DNA from: Anaerotignum sp.
Lineage (GTDB): Bacteria > Bacillota > Clostridia > Lachnospirales > Anaerotignaceae
Direction: 5' to 3'
Assembly (NCBI RefSeq): GCF_017483025.1
Contig: NZ_JAFUMA010000047.1
Span: 1-55,026 of the forward strand
Length of the DNA: 55,026 nt
The translations under genes and the position numbers were made by a program. Position 1 is the stretch's first letter. Each line of letters starts with the position of its first letter. The notes beneath the pieces were generated by a model. That model worked only from the letters and a program-made list of their open reading frames with translations. It had not been told where the DNA came from and did no database searches. This document shows positions 8,303 to 15,886 of the stretch, piece after piece.

Positions 8303-9082
8303 ATGTTATTGGTAATCGATGTAGGCAATACGAATATGGTTTTCGGTGTATTTGATGGGGATAAGCTGGTGGCAAACTGGCGTCTTTCCACCCAGAGCGG
8401 GCGCACCTCCGATGAAACGGGGCTGATGATTCGCAATCTGTTCGAATATTCCGATGTTTCCGTAAACGATATCGAGGCGATCATCGTTTCTTCCGTTGTG
8501 CCCAATGTGATGTATTCCATGCTCAATGGTATCAAGAAATTCCTGAAAAAAGATCCTATTGTGGTTCGTGCGGGTATCAAAACAGGGATTAACCTGCGTA
8601 TGGAAAACCCCAAGGAAATGGGTACCGATCGTATCGTCAACCTGGTGGCAGCCCACGAACTTTATGGCGGCCCTGCCATTGTTGTGGATTACAGTACGGC
8701 GACCACTTTCGACGTTGTCAGTGAAAAGGGCGAATTCCTGACGGGTATCACAGCTCCCGGGCTGCAGACCTGTGCAGATGCCCTGACACAGAAGGCGGCA
8801 AATCTGCCTAAATTTGAGATCGTAAATCCCGGCAGTGTAATTACGAAAAATACTGTGGAAAGCATGCAGGCGGGCCTGGTGGTGAGCCATATTGGCGAAG
8901 CGAAATATATCATCGAAAAAATCAGAGAACATTTTAAATGTCCTGATATGAAGGTTATTGCGACAGGCGGTCTGGGCAAAGTGATCCATGAAGAGAAAAA
9001 AGGTATTTTTGATGTATATGATCCTGTTCTGGCGCTGCATGGCCTGCGTCTGATCTATGCGAAAAATAAGGGCAGGAGATAA
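8303..9082 (+). CDS. coaX: Type III pantothenate kinase, first tandem copy
   Basis: CoaX phosphorylates pantothenate, the first step of CoA synthesis. This 259-residue ASKHA-fold protein has the N-terminal phosphate loop DVGNTNMVFG and retains the acidic residues expected for catalysis in GTDR and DYSTATTFD. Most CoaX proteins read GADR and D(F/Y)GTATTFD; here Ala is Thr and the loop Gly is Ser. TGITAPGLQ replaces the usual GGxIxPG. The start is ATG 8303 with AGGAGA upstream. A second coaX follows after 15 bases. Whether this copy is active, or partners the second in a heterodimer, cannot be told from sequence. Confidence 0.85.
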   Translation: MLLVIDVGNTNMVFGVFDGDKLVANWRLSTQSGRTSDETGLMIRNLFEYSDVSVNDIEAIIVSSVVPNVMYSMLNGIKKFLKKDPIVVRAGIKTGINLRMENPKEMGTDRIVNLVAAHELYGGPAIVVDYSTATTFDVVSEKGEFLTGITAPGLQTCADALTQKAANLPKFEIVNPGSVITKNTVESMQAGLVVSHIGEAKYIIEKIREHFKCPDMKVIATGGLGKVIHEEKKGIFDVYDPVLALHGLRLIYAKNKGRR

Positions 9083-9097
9083 GTAGGAGGAAAGCAG

Positions 9098-9865
9098 ATG
9101 CTTTTGGTAATCGACGTTGGTAATACCAACTTTGTTTTAGGCTTATATGATGGGGAGGAACTGGTCAACTGCTGGAGAATGACCACCGGCGGCAATCGCA
9201 CTGCTGACGAAACAGGTATTTGCATCCATGGCCTGTTTGATGCAGCGGGGATCGATGCAAAAAAGGTCGAAGCGGTCATCATTTCTTCTGTTGTGCCTGA
9301 TATCATGTATTCCCTGACACAGGGCATTCGTAAATACTTTAATATCGAACCAATGATCGTAGGCGTGGGGATGAAAACAGGCATCGTAATCAAGCGCGAT
9401 GACCCCAAATCTGTTGGCGCCGACAGAATCGTCGACCTGGTGGCGGCCAATGAGATCTATGGCGGCCCTGCCATCGTTATCGATTATGGTACAGCCAATA
9501 CCTTCGATGTGATCAATGAAAAGAATGAGTTTATTACTGGCTTTATCACACCGGGTATCTCTTCCTGCGCTGATGCCCTCTATCAGAAGGCGGCACAGCT
9601 GCCCAAGATCGAGATCAAGGCGCCCAAGTCTATTATCGCGAAAAACACCGTGGATAGCTTCCAGGCGGGCCTGGTGCTGGGGCATATCGGCCAGACAAAG
9701 TATATTATCGAGGAGTTCAAGGAAAAATTGAACATGCCTGATATGAAGGTCATCGCTACGGGCGGGCTGGCGAAGGTCATCGACCCCAACAATGAAATTT
9801 TCGATGTACTTGACCCTGTATTGACTTTGAAGGGTTTGCGTATTTTATACGAAAAAAATAAGTAA
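9098..9865 (+). CDS. coaX: Type III pantothenate kinase, second tandem copy
   Basis: This 255-residue paralogue of the preceding gene is similar along its whole length (DVGNTN, SSVVP, YGGPAIV, KVIATGGL and D(V/L)LDPVL). It keeps the canonical GADR and Gly of DYGTANTFD but has Asn where Thr is usual, and GFITPG closer to family form. It is therefore the more conventional of the two around the catalytic Asp, with a different single deviation. The start is ATG 9098 with TAGGAGGAAAG upstream. The gene ends at a strong terminator. The pair is co-transcribed, probably with the upstream S component. Confidence 0.88.
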   Translation: MLLVIDVGNTNFVLGLYDGEELVNCWRMTTGGNRTADETGICIHGLFDAAGIDAKKVEAVIISSVVPDIMYSLTQGIRKYFNIEPMIVGVGMKTGIVIKRDDPKSVGADRIVDLVAANEIYGGPAIVIDYGTANTFDVINEKNEFITGFITPGISSCADALYQKAAQLPKIEIKAPKSIIAKNTVDSFQAGLVLGHIGQTKYIIEEFKEKLNMPDMKVIATGGLAKVIDPNNEIFDVLDPVLTLKGLRILYEKNK

Positions 9866-9868
9866 AAT

Positions 9869-9899
9869 AAAAACAGACGAGAGAATCGTCTGTTTTTCT
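9869..9899 (+). terminator. Terminator of the coaX operon
   Basis: A 12-base arm AAAAACAGACGA, loop GAGAA, arm TCGTCTGTTTTT, then CTC. Confidence 0.85.
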
Positions 9900-9902
9900 C
9901 TT

Positions 9903-10090
9903 AAGACCGTGGGGTGCCACCCCACTTCCCCGCTGGGGCATGATGCCCCAGACCCCCATTTGCAAAACCATGTACATGGTTTTGCGGTATCCATTGGGGG
10001 ACTTTGCCCCTTAGCTAGTGGCTTTGCCGCAACGGGGTTCCAAGGGAGTGACTCCCTTGGTGGGAGTTTGAGGGCAAAGCCCTCAAGAAG
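9903..10090. repeat. Cluster of five short perfect hairpins (REP-like) before dusB
   Basis: Five dyads in tandem: GTGGGGT-GCC-ACCCCAC (9909-9925), CTGGGGCATGATGCCCCAG (9933-9951), a 24-base perfect palindrome centred on GTAC (9962-9985), CCAAGGGAGTGACTCCCTTG plus one base (10040-10060), and TTGAGGGC-AAA-GCCCTCAA (10068-10086). Most have three-base loops. The first arm pair recurs before glyS. None has a T tract, so they are not simple terminators. Together they look like an intergenic repeat element. Confidence 0.65.
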
Positions 10091-10100
10091 GGAGAATATT

Positions 10101-11066
10101 ATGAAAATTGGAAATTTAGAATTGGAAAATAACGTGTTCCTGGCGCCTATGGCGGGCGTGACAGACCTGCCTTTTCGCCTGCTTTGCAAGGAAATGGGCT
10201 GCGGACTGGTATACTCTGAAATGGTCAGCGCCAAGGGCATTTTATACGATAATAAAAATACAACAGAATTGCTGGAGATCGACCCGAAGGAACGCCCTGT
10301 TGCGGTGCAGCTGTTTGGCTCCGATCCTGAAATCCTGGGTGCGATGGCGAAGAAAATAGAGCAGTACCCCATCGATATCATCGACGTGAATATGGGCTGC
10401 CCTGCGCCGAAGATCGTCAAGAACGGCGAAGGCTCTTGTCTGATGAAAACGCCTGAATTGGTGGGTAAAATTGTAAAGTCCCTGGTGGAAAGCCAGTCTA
10501 AGCCCGTGACCATCAAATTCCGTAAGGGCTTTGATGATGACCATGTGAACGCTGTGGAAATTGCAAAGGTTGCCGAAGCAAATGGCGCATCTGCTGTGGC
10601 GGTTCATGGCAGAACAAGAGAGCAGTATTATAGTGGTAAGGCGGATTGGGATATCATCAAACAGGTGAAAGAGGCTGTAAACATTCCCGTTATCGGCAAT
10701 GGCGATATCTTTACCCCTCAGGATGCCAAAAATCTGCTGGAGCATACAGGTTGTGATGCCATCATGGTTGGCAGAGGTGCTCAGGGGAATCCCTGGATCT
10801 TCAAACGCATTTTGCATTATTTGAATACAGGCGAACTGCTGCCCGAACCCACGGCGGAAGAACGGGTGGAAAAGGCCCTGCGCCATGCGCAGATGCTGAT
10901 CGATTATAAGGGTGAATATATCGGTGTACGTGAAATGAGAAAGCATATGGCGTGGTATATGAAAGGGATGCCCGGTGCGGCGGAACTGCGCGGCAAGCTG
11001 AACTATGCAGAAAACAGAGCAGAACTGGAAAGCCTTCTGAGAGGGTATCTGGAAAGTCATAAGTAA
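10101..11066 (+). CDS. dusB: tRNA-dihydrouridine synthase, DusB family
   Basis: This FMN enzyme reduces uridines in the tRNA D-loop. The 321-residue protein begins KIGNLELENNVFLAPMAGVTDLPFR, quoted here as NVFLAPMAGVTDLPFR. It has the catalytic-cysteine motif MGCPAPKIVKNGEGS (Cys near residue 100), VHGRTREQYYSG, VIGNGDIFTPQDA and MVGRGAQGNPWIF. ATG 10101 is chosen because AAGAAGGGAG lies 6-15 bases before it; the frame is open further upstream through the hairpin repeats, but that is repeat sequence. In many Firmicutes dusB follows ftsH/coaX, as here. Confidence 0.93.
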   Translation: MKIGNLELENNVFLAPMAGVTDLPFRLLCKEMGCGLVYSEMVSAKGILYDNKNTTELLEIDPKERPVAVQLFGSDPEILGAMAKKIEQYPIDIIDVNMGCPAPKIVKNGEGSCLMKTPELVGKIVKSLVESQSKPVTIKFRKGFDDDHVNAVEIAKVAEANGASAVAVHGRTREQYYSGKADWDIIKQVKEAVNIPVIGNGDIFTPQDAKNLLEHTGCDAIMVGRGAQGNPWIFKRILHYLNTGELLPEPTAEERVEKALRHAQMLIDYKGEYIGVREMRKHMAWYMKGMPGAAELRGKLNYAENRAELESLLRGYLESHK

Positions 11067-11069
11067 AAT

Positions 11070-11098
11070 AAAAAAGACCGGATTTCCGGTCTTTTTTA
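11070..11098. terminator. Bidirectional terminator between dusB and copA
   Basis: A 12-base arm AAAAAGACCGGA, a TT loop and TCCGGTCTTTTTT, with A and T runs on either side serving both converging genes. Confidence 0.9.
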
Positions 11099-11100
11099 TT

Positions 11101-11310
11101 TTACTGAATGTCTACTACTTCGTAGCCGGCGTCTGTTACCACTTTCACCAGTTCTTCATCGCTGATTTCTTTGCTCAGTTCCACTTCGGCAGATTTGCCT
11201 TCCAGGGAAACAGTTGCTTTCACGCCGTCCATTTCATTCAGGGCTTTGTCAACTCTGCCTGTGCAGTGGTGGCACATCATGCCTTCGATTTTCAGTACTT
11301 TTTTCATCAT
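11101..11310 (-). CDS. Possible separately translated CopZ-like copper chaperone inside copA
   Basis: This is an in-frame internal start in copA. On the minus strand, TGAGGAGGA (11323-11315) lies five bases before ATG at 11310 and eight before a second ATG at 11307. It would make a 69-residue protein with the metal motif GMMCHHC and a complete beta-alpha-beta-beta-alpha-beta HMA fold, the normal size of CopZ. The sequence shows the site directly; that ribosomes start there is inference. The codons forming the Shine-Dalgarno encode Asn-Glu-Glu-Glu-Val, so chance from Glu codons is possible. It could be the remnant of a former separate copZ fused to copA. Confidence 0.45.
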   Translation of the reverse strand: MMKKVLKIEGMMCHHCTGRVDKALNEMDGVKATVSLEGKSAEVELSKEISDEELVKVVTDAGYEVVDIQ

Positions 11311-13650
11311 TACTTCCTCCTCATTTGGAATATCATTTTCTTTTTCATCTATCACTTGCGCCGCTTTTGCAGCGTAGAGTTCCTGGTGTGTTGGTTTGAA
11401 CAGCTTCAAGCGTAATGCGTTGCCTACAACGAACGCGGAACTGCAGCTCATGGCCGCTGCCGCAAACATAGGGTTCAGCTTCCAGCCCAGGGCTGTGTAG
11501 AATACGCCCGCCGCCAGGGGAATGCCGCATGTGTTGTAGAAGAACGCCCAGAACAGGTTCTGTTTGATGTTCTTGATGGTGGCGTGGCTCAGCTGCACGG
11601 CTGTTACTGCATCCAGCAGGTCGCTCTTCATCAGCACGATATCTGCAGATTCCATGGCAACGTCTGTGCCTGCGCCAATGGCGATGCCCACGTCTGCTCT
11701 TGTCAGGGCAGGGGCGTCGTTGATGCCGTCGCCGATCATGGCGACCTTCTTGCCGCTTTCCTGCAGTCTGCGCACTTCCATTTCCTTATCCTGGGGTAAA
11801 ACCTCCGCGATGGCGTGGATGCCCAGTTTTTCTGCGATGGCGTTGGCTGTACGTTTATTATCCCCCGTCAGCATGACTACGTCAATGCCCATTTTATGAA
11901 ATGCGTCAACGGCGTCCTTGCTGGTGGGCTTCAATGTGTCCGCTAAGCCCAGCACGCCCAGGAATTTTTCGCCCTCTGCGAAGAAGAGCGGTGTTTTGCC
12001 TTCTTCTGCAAGGGTGATGGCTTTTTCTTCAAAGCCTTTCAGGTCGATATTTCTTTCCTGCATCATTTTCAGGTTACCGCCGAGGATATGCTTGCCGTTT
12101 ACGTCTGCTTCGATACCCTGACCTGCCGTAGCCAGCAGATTTTCCGCATCGTTCAGGCTGATTTCTGCTTCTTTTGCATGGTTCACCACAGCCTCTGCCA
12201 GAGGATGTTCAGACAATGCTTCGATAGAAGCCGCCGCTCTCAAGAAAGGATTTCTCAGTACACCGGGGGCGGGCATTACGTCTGTCACGATGGGGTGACC
12301 TTCTGTCAGAGTGCCTGTTTTGTCCAGAACGACGGTGTCGATTTTATGGGCGATTTCAAGGCTTTCTGCGGATTTCACCAGAATACCGTATTCTGCGCCT
12401 TTGCCTGTACCAACCATGATGGCTGTAGGAGTCGCCAGACCCAATGCGCAAGGGCAGGAGATAACCAGAACGGCGATACCGATGGAAAGGGCAAAGGAGA
12501 AGGGATGACCAACGAACATCCAGACCGCTGTTGCGATGATTGCAATCGTAATAACGACAGGAACAAAAATACCGCTGACGGTATCCGCCAGTTTAGCGAT
12601 GGGTGCTTTGGATGCGCTGGCTTCTTCCACCAGATTGATGATCTGAGACAATGTTGTATCATTGCCAACACGGGTGGCTTCCATTTTGAAGAAGCCTGTT
12701 TTATTCACTGTTGCGCCAATGACGGTGTCGCCCACCTGCTTGTCCACAGGAATGGATTCGCCAGTGATGGCACTTTCGTCAACAGCGGAGAAGCCTTCGA
12801 TGATCTTGCCGTCCACGGGGATGCTCTGACCAGGGCGTACCACGATGATATCGCCTACGATGACCTGTTCGATGGGGATTTCCTGTTCTTTGCCGTTTCT
12901 CAGAACGGTTGCCATTTTAGGTGCTAAGTCCATCAGCTTGCTGATGGCTTCGGAAGTCTTGCCTTTGGAACGGGTTTCCATGAATTTGCCCACGGTGATG
13001 AGGGTTAAAATCATTGCCGCCCCTTCGAAGTACAGTTCCATACCGTAATGGTGTGCCATTTCCAGATCGCCGCGGCCAAGGTAATAGCCCATGGCGTAGA
13101 TGGCGAAGATACTATAAATATAGGAAGCCGCAGAGCCAAGGGCAACCAGAGAGTCCATGTTAGGGGCTCTGTTTGCCAGGGCTTTGAAGCCGACTACGAA
13201 GAATTTCTTATTGATAATGAGGACGGGCGTTGCCAGCACCAGCTGGGTCAGGGCGAAAAGCATGATGTTTTCATGGCCTGTCAGGATGGCGGGCAAGGGT
13301 GCGCCCATCATATGCCCCATGGAGACATAGAACAGGGGGATAAGGAAGCAGAAGGAAGAGATGAGTCTCTTTTTCATCACTGCCATTTCCTCCAGCGCCA
13401 CGTTTTTGGGGGGCTCGTTTGCCGCAGAAGCATTGTTTGCGCCCTGCAGGCTTGCGCCGTAGCCGCCGCTTTTTACGGCGTTGATGATGTCGTCTGTATT
13501 CAGTGCATTTTCGTCATATTCCACGACCATGCTGTTTTTCAAAAGGTTTACGCTGACGGTATCGATGCCTTCCAGCTTCCGCACAGCCTTTTCCACATGG
13601 GCGGAGCAGGCGGAACAGGTCATGCCCGTCACGTCGAATTTTTGTTTCAA
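11101..13650 (-). CDS. copA: Copper-exporting P1B-type ATPase with an extra C-terminal heavy-metal domain
   Basis: This 849-residue membrane pump exports Cu(I). Domains in order: an N-terminal HMA with GMTCSACS (residues 1-70), two membrane helices, the A-domain [17 protein letters not shown] (metal site, about 398), DKTGTLT (phosphorylated Asp, about 441), [21 protein letters not shown], the last two helices, then a linker and a second HMA with GMMCHHC from residue 781. A CopZ-like domain at the C-terminus is unusual. It begins at ATG ATG preceded by a strong Shine-Dalgarno (see the next entry). The gene lies 16 bases after csoR and is transcribed from the CsoR-controlled promoter. The start has GGAGGTG upstream. 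Confidence 0.93.
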   Translation of the reverse strand: MKQKFDVTGMTCSACSAHVEKAVRKLEGIDTVSVNLLKNSMVVEYDENALNTDDIINAVKSGGYGASLQGANNASAANEPPKNVALEEMAVMKKRLISSFCFLIPLFYVSMGHMMGAPLPAILTGHENIMLFALTQLVLATPVLIINKKFFVVGFKALANRAPNMDSLVALGSAASYIYSIFAIYAMGYYLGRGDLEMAHHYGMELYFEGAAMILTLITVGKFMETRSKGKTSEAISKLMDLAPKMATVLRNGKEQEIPIEQVIVGDIIVVRPGQSIPVDGKIIEGFSAVDESAITGESIPVDKQVGDTVIGATVNKTGFFKMEATRVGNDTTLSQIINLVEEASASKAPIAKLADTVSGIFVPVVITIAIIATAVWMFVGHPFSFALSIGIAVLVISCPCALGLATPTAIMVGTGKGAEYGILVKSAESLEIAHKIDTVVLDKTGTLTEGHPIVTDVMPAPGVLRNPFLRAAASIEALSEHPLAEAVVNHAKEAEISLNDAENLLATAGQGIEADVNGKHILGGNLKMMQERNIDLKGFEEKAITLAEEGKTPLFFAEGEKFLGVLGLADTLKPTSKDAVDAFHKMGIDVVMLTGDNKRTANAIAEKLGIHAIAEVLPQDKEMEVRRLQESGKKVAMIGDGINDAPALTRADVGIAIGAGTDVAMESADIVLMKSDLLDAVTAVQLSHATIKNIKQNLFWAFFYNTCGIPLAAGVFYTALGWKLNPMFAAAAMSCSSAFVVGNALRLKLFKPTHQELYAAKAAQVIDEKENDIPNEEEVMMKKVLKIEGMMCHHCTGRVDKALNEMDGVKATVSLEGKSAEVELSKEISDEELVKVVTDAGYEVVDIQ

Positions 13651-13666
13651 GTCGGAACACCTCCGT

Positions 13667-13969
13667 TTATTTCATTAATTTCTGCAATGTCTGCACCAGT
13701 TCGTCTACGGTTTCATCTTTCCCGTTTTTGATGTCTTCCATCACACAGGTACGGATGTGGTTTGCCAGAAGTTCGCGGTTGAAGGCGTTCAGTGCCGCCT
13801 GAATGGCGCTGACCTGTGTCAGGATATCCGTGCAGTAAGTGTCTGTTTCCACCATTTTGCGGATACCTCGTACCTGACCTTCAATGCGGTTGAGACGATT
13901 GATCAGAGATTTATATTCTTCTTCCGAACGATGTTTTGTCTTATGTGTACAACAACAGTTTTTTTCCAT
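13667..13969 (-). CDS. csoR: Copper-sensing transcriptional repressor CsoR
   Basis: This 100-residue four-helix DUF156-family repressor releases DNA on binding Cu(I). It carries the Cys-His-Cys copper triad (YCTDIL, then NHIRTC with His and Cys four apart) and the [17 protein letters not shown] helix. The N-terminus [13 protein letters not shown] adds three consecutive cysteines and two histidines, a possible extra metal site. ATG 13969 is chosen because GGAGG sits five bases upstream; the frame is open further, but that would run through the operators. It is the first gene of the csoR-copA operon. Confidence 0.92.
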   Translation of the reverse strand: MEKNCCCTHKTKHRSEEEYKSLINRLNRIEGQVRGIRKMVETDTYCTDILTQVSAIQAALNAFNRELLANHIRTCVMEDIKNGKDETVDELVQTLQKLMK

Positions 13970-13993
13970 AAGTACCTCCATATCTCTCTTAAG

Positions 13994-14010
13994 ATACCCC
14001 TTGGGGGTAT
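13994..14010. promoter_or_regulatory. CsoR-type operator, proximal
   Basis: ATACCCCTTGGGGGTAT, a near-perfect dyad that closely matches the known CsoR box (GTATACCCC...GGGGTA type). It lies between the promoter -10 and the csoR ribosome binding site. Confidence 0.85.
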
Positions 14011-14018
14011 GCAATACT

Positions 14019-14047
14019 ACTATATACCCCTTGGGGGTATAAGTCAA
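14019..14047 (-). promoter_or_regulatory. csoR-copA promoter
   Basis: Minus strand: TTGACT (14047-14042), 17-base spacer, TATAGT (14024-14019). The distal operator fills the spacer exactly, so bound CsoR would exclude RNA polymerase. Confidence 0.8.
14024..14040. promoter_or_regulatory. CsoR-type operator, distal
   Basis: A second identical ATACCCCTTGGGGGTAT, 30 bases centre to centre from the first (about three helical turns), so two CsoR tetramers could sit on one DNA face. It also lies ~60 bases upstream of the divergent flavoprotein promoter. Confidence 0.85.
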
Positions 14048-14080
14048 GAGGGGTTTTGCCACCTGAGAAATGGTATCATC

Positions 14081-14109
14081 TTGCGCAGAAAATTTCGTTG
14101 TGCTAGACT
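14081..14109 (+). promoter_or_regulatory. Candidate promoter of the flavoprotein gene
   Basis: TTGCGC (14081-14086), 17-base spacer, TAGACT (14104-14109) with TGC before it (extended -10). Confidence 0.5.
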
Positions 14110-14132
14110 GAAACCAGATGGGAGGGATTCAG

Positions 14133-14612
14133 ATGAAGCAAGGACATCCGATGAGAAGAAAAGACAGACTGGTTTCAGAAGAAAGAGCCAGAGAAATTAT
14201 CAAAAATGCAGAATATGCCATCATTATGACAGCCGATAAAGAAGGACAGCCCTATGGCGTGGCTGTTTCCCATGTAGTCGAAGGTGATAAAATCTATTTC
14301 CACTGTGCGGCAAACGCAGGCAGAAAACTGGAGAATATCCGCCAGAACCCCAAGGTTTGTGTGACCTGTGTTTCCAATACTTATATTGACCCTGAAAAAT
14401 TTACCCACCGCTATGAAAGCGTCGTTGCAGAAGGCATTGCAACCATCGTGGAGGAAAAAGAAGAAAAACTCCATGCCCTCTGGCTGGTGGCGAAAAAATA
14501 CGCACCGGGCACATTCAAGGACAATGAGGAGTATATCCTGCCCAAAATGGATGCCACAGGCATTGTCCGTATCGATATGGAAACTTTGTCTGGAAAAGTA
14601 AATGAAAAATAA
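14133..14612 (+). CDS. Pyridoxamine 5'-phosphate oxidase family flavoprotein (NimA-like)
   Basis: This 159-residue split-barrel flavin-binding protein begins MKQGHPMRRKDRLVSEERA (19 residues), a typical NimA/PPOX-like start. It continues with AIIMTADKEGQPYGVAVSHVV, abbreviated here as AIIMTADKEGQPYG, then IYFHCAANAGRKLENI and the HRYESVVAEG strand. Family members bind FMN or heme and include nitroimidazole reductases; the substrate is unknown here. ATG 14133 follows GGAGG (14121-14125) by seven bases. It is divergent from csoR across the copper operators, so copper control is possible but unproven. It ends at a bidirectional terminator. Confidence 0.82.
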   Translation: MKQGHPMRRKDRLVSEERAREIIKNAEYAIIMTADKEGQPYGVAVSHVVEGDKIYFHCAANAGRKLENIRQNPKVCVTCVSNTYIDPEKFTHRYESVVAEGIATIVEEKEEKLHALWLVAKKYAPGTFKDNEEYILPKMDATGIVRIDMETLSGKVNEK

Positions 14613-14623
14613 AAAATAAAAAA

Positions 14624-14657
14624 AGAACCCGTTCTCTTAAGAGAACGGGTTTGTTTT
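14624..14657. terminator. Bidirectional terminator
   Basis: A perfect 26-base inverted repeat (14626-14651, arm AACCCGTTCTCTT) flanked by A-rich and T-rich runs, between the flavoprotein and the convergent 3D protein. Confidence 0.88.
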
Positions 14658-15454
14658 TATGCTAAAACATATACTGTTGTGTTTCTAACGCCCCAGCCGA
14701 ATGCTTCTGCTTTGGAGCCGTAGCAAACGTCTACGCGGTTGCCTTTGATAGCGCCGCCGGTATCTGTAGCAATTGCTGTGCCGTAACCGGGGATATAAAC
14801 TTTAGAGCCCAGAGGAATCACCTTGGGGTCTACAGCAACGGTGCCGTAGCCGGCTTTTGTGCCGGAGGCTGTGATGCCGTTGCAGCCTGCGTCAAAGGGT
14901 GTGTAAGCGGTTACCTTTGCGCTGATGGCTTTAGTGTATCTAACGCCGTTGATGTAGTGGGCTGTGCCAACTTCAACGATTTTATTCTGTGCTGCTGTTG
15001 TAACTTTTTCTTCCACAAATTTTGTATCCATCAGTTCAGTACCGTGATAGATCTCTTTGCTGATGATTGTGGATACGCCATCTTTCCCTTCCTGGATCAC
15101 TTTGGATTCACCGTATTCCATGTTAGGGTTTTCTTTTTCGATGGTCTTGTAGGGGATTGTTTTTGTTTCTGCCACTGTCTTTTCTGTTACAGATGTCAGG
15201 GACAGTGTCATCATTGCTTCGATGGGGTCGCTTTCGTCTGCGCCTTCCAGGAAGTATTCTGTATCGATTGTGTTTTCCAGATCAGCCAGCAGTTCGCCAA
15301 CTGTGGTCTTGTCTGTGGAGACCATTCTGGGTGCGCCATCAATATTGATGACTACAGACTGCATATTTTCGGATTTGCTGTAAGCAGATGCTGTTCCGCA
15401 GCCGATTACCAATATAAATACTACGATAGCAAATACTCTAAGATGTGTTTTCAT
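14657..15454 (-). CDS. Secreted G5/3D-domain cell-wall protein
   Basis: This 265-residue exported protein has an N-terminal hydrophobic signal (VFAIVVFILVIGCGTASAYS), a DUF348-like segment (residues ~30-75), a G5 domain (~95-165) and a C-terminal 3D domain with its three aspartates (AVDPKVIPLGS, ATDTGGAIKGNRVDV). 3D domains have the double-psi barrel fold of MltA-type lytic enzymes, and such proteins cleave or remodel peptidoglycan in Firmicutes. Cys in IGCGT could suggest a lipobox but the context is not classical. ATG 15454 is chosen because of a perfect AAGGAGGT six bases upstream. A long structured leader precedes it. Confidence 0.85.
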   Translation of the reverse strand: MKTHLRVFAIVVFILVIGCGTASAYSKSENMQSVVINIDGAPRMVSTDKTTVGELLADLENTIDTEYFLEGADESDPIEAMMTLSLTSVTEKTVAETKTIPYKTIEKENPNMEYGESKVIQEGKDGVSTIISKEIYHGTELMDTKFVEEKVTTAAQNKIVEVGTAHYINGVRYTKAISAKVTAYTPFDAGCNGITASGTKAGYGTVAVDPKVIPLGSKVYIPGYGTAIATDTGGAIKGNRVDVCYGSKAEAFGWGVRNTTVYVLA

Positions 15455-15660
15455 TTTTACCTCCTTGAACGAGCCGTACTGCCTTTTTGTGTGGGAAGGG
15501 CAGGGGATGTCGCTCCTTGTAGTTATTAGATGATAGACATGAGTTAGATTTTTATGCCTCTCTCCCGTCCTTGAATGGGGGACGGTCGCAGTCGTATTTA
15601 CACGGGGAGTCGTCACTTCCGCATAATGTTTACGCCTTATTTTCTTGACTGCAAAAAATA
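15455..15660 (-). other. Long GC-rich leader of the 3D-protein gene, no recognised riboswitch
   Basis: About 200 bases of transcribed leader. They contain CGTCC/GGACG-type dyads (the ACGGGAG and CTCCCGT elements around 15565-15615) and a CAGTC/GACTG pair. Cell-wall hydrolase genes of this type often carry a ydaO (c-di-AMP) riboswitch, but its conserved blocks are not visible. No coding frame is supported. Bases 15660-15800 are AT-rich; they hold the likely promoter and otherwise nothing I can name. Confidence 0.4.
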
Positions 15661-15682
15661 AAAGACATATCGTTCTGATATA

Positions 15683-15706
15683 TCTTTATTCTTTCTACAG
15701 TCAATA
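15683..15706 (-). promoter_or_regulatory. Candidate promoter of the 3D-protein gene
   Basis: Minus strand TTGACT near 15705, about 16 bases, then TATATC. It overlaps a hairpin AGATATATC / GATATGTCT that could instead be an old terminator. Confidence 0.4.
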
Positions 15707-15803
15707 TATTAACACATTTGTAACAATTACGCAACCTTTTTTAAAAAATATGGTGATTATTTTTAAAATAAATGGCAAAAAAATGAAACTTTTTCAGAAA
15801 GAT

Positions 15804-15846
15804 AAAACCCCGGAAAGCCTTGATTTTAAAGGGTTTTCGGGGTTTT
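15804..15846 (-). terminator. Terminator of metG-tatD
   Basis: On the minus strand, AAAACCCCGAAAACCCTT pairs with AAGGCTTTCCGGGGTTTT around a short AT loop, followed by TTATCTTTCT. Confidence 0.75.
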
Positions 15847-15886
15847 GCTCCGCTTTTTTCGGGGTGGAAAAATTTTCTGAAAGTTT

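Noticed and set aside
9903..10090. CRISPR array or transposon end in the hairpin-rich region before dusB
   Set aside because: Units differ in sequence and length with no regular spacers; no transposase or terminal inverted repeat.
11290..11340. Programmed ribosomal frameshift in copA, as in E. coli CopA(Z)
   Set aside because: The second HMA domain is at the C-terminus in frame, and no slippery heptamer with early stop is seen after the N-terminal HMA. Internal initiation fits better.
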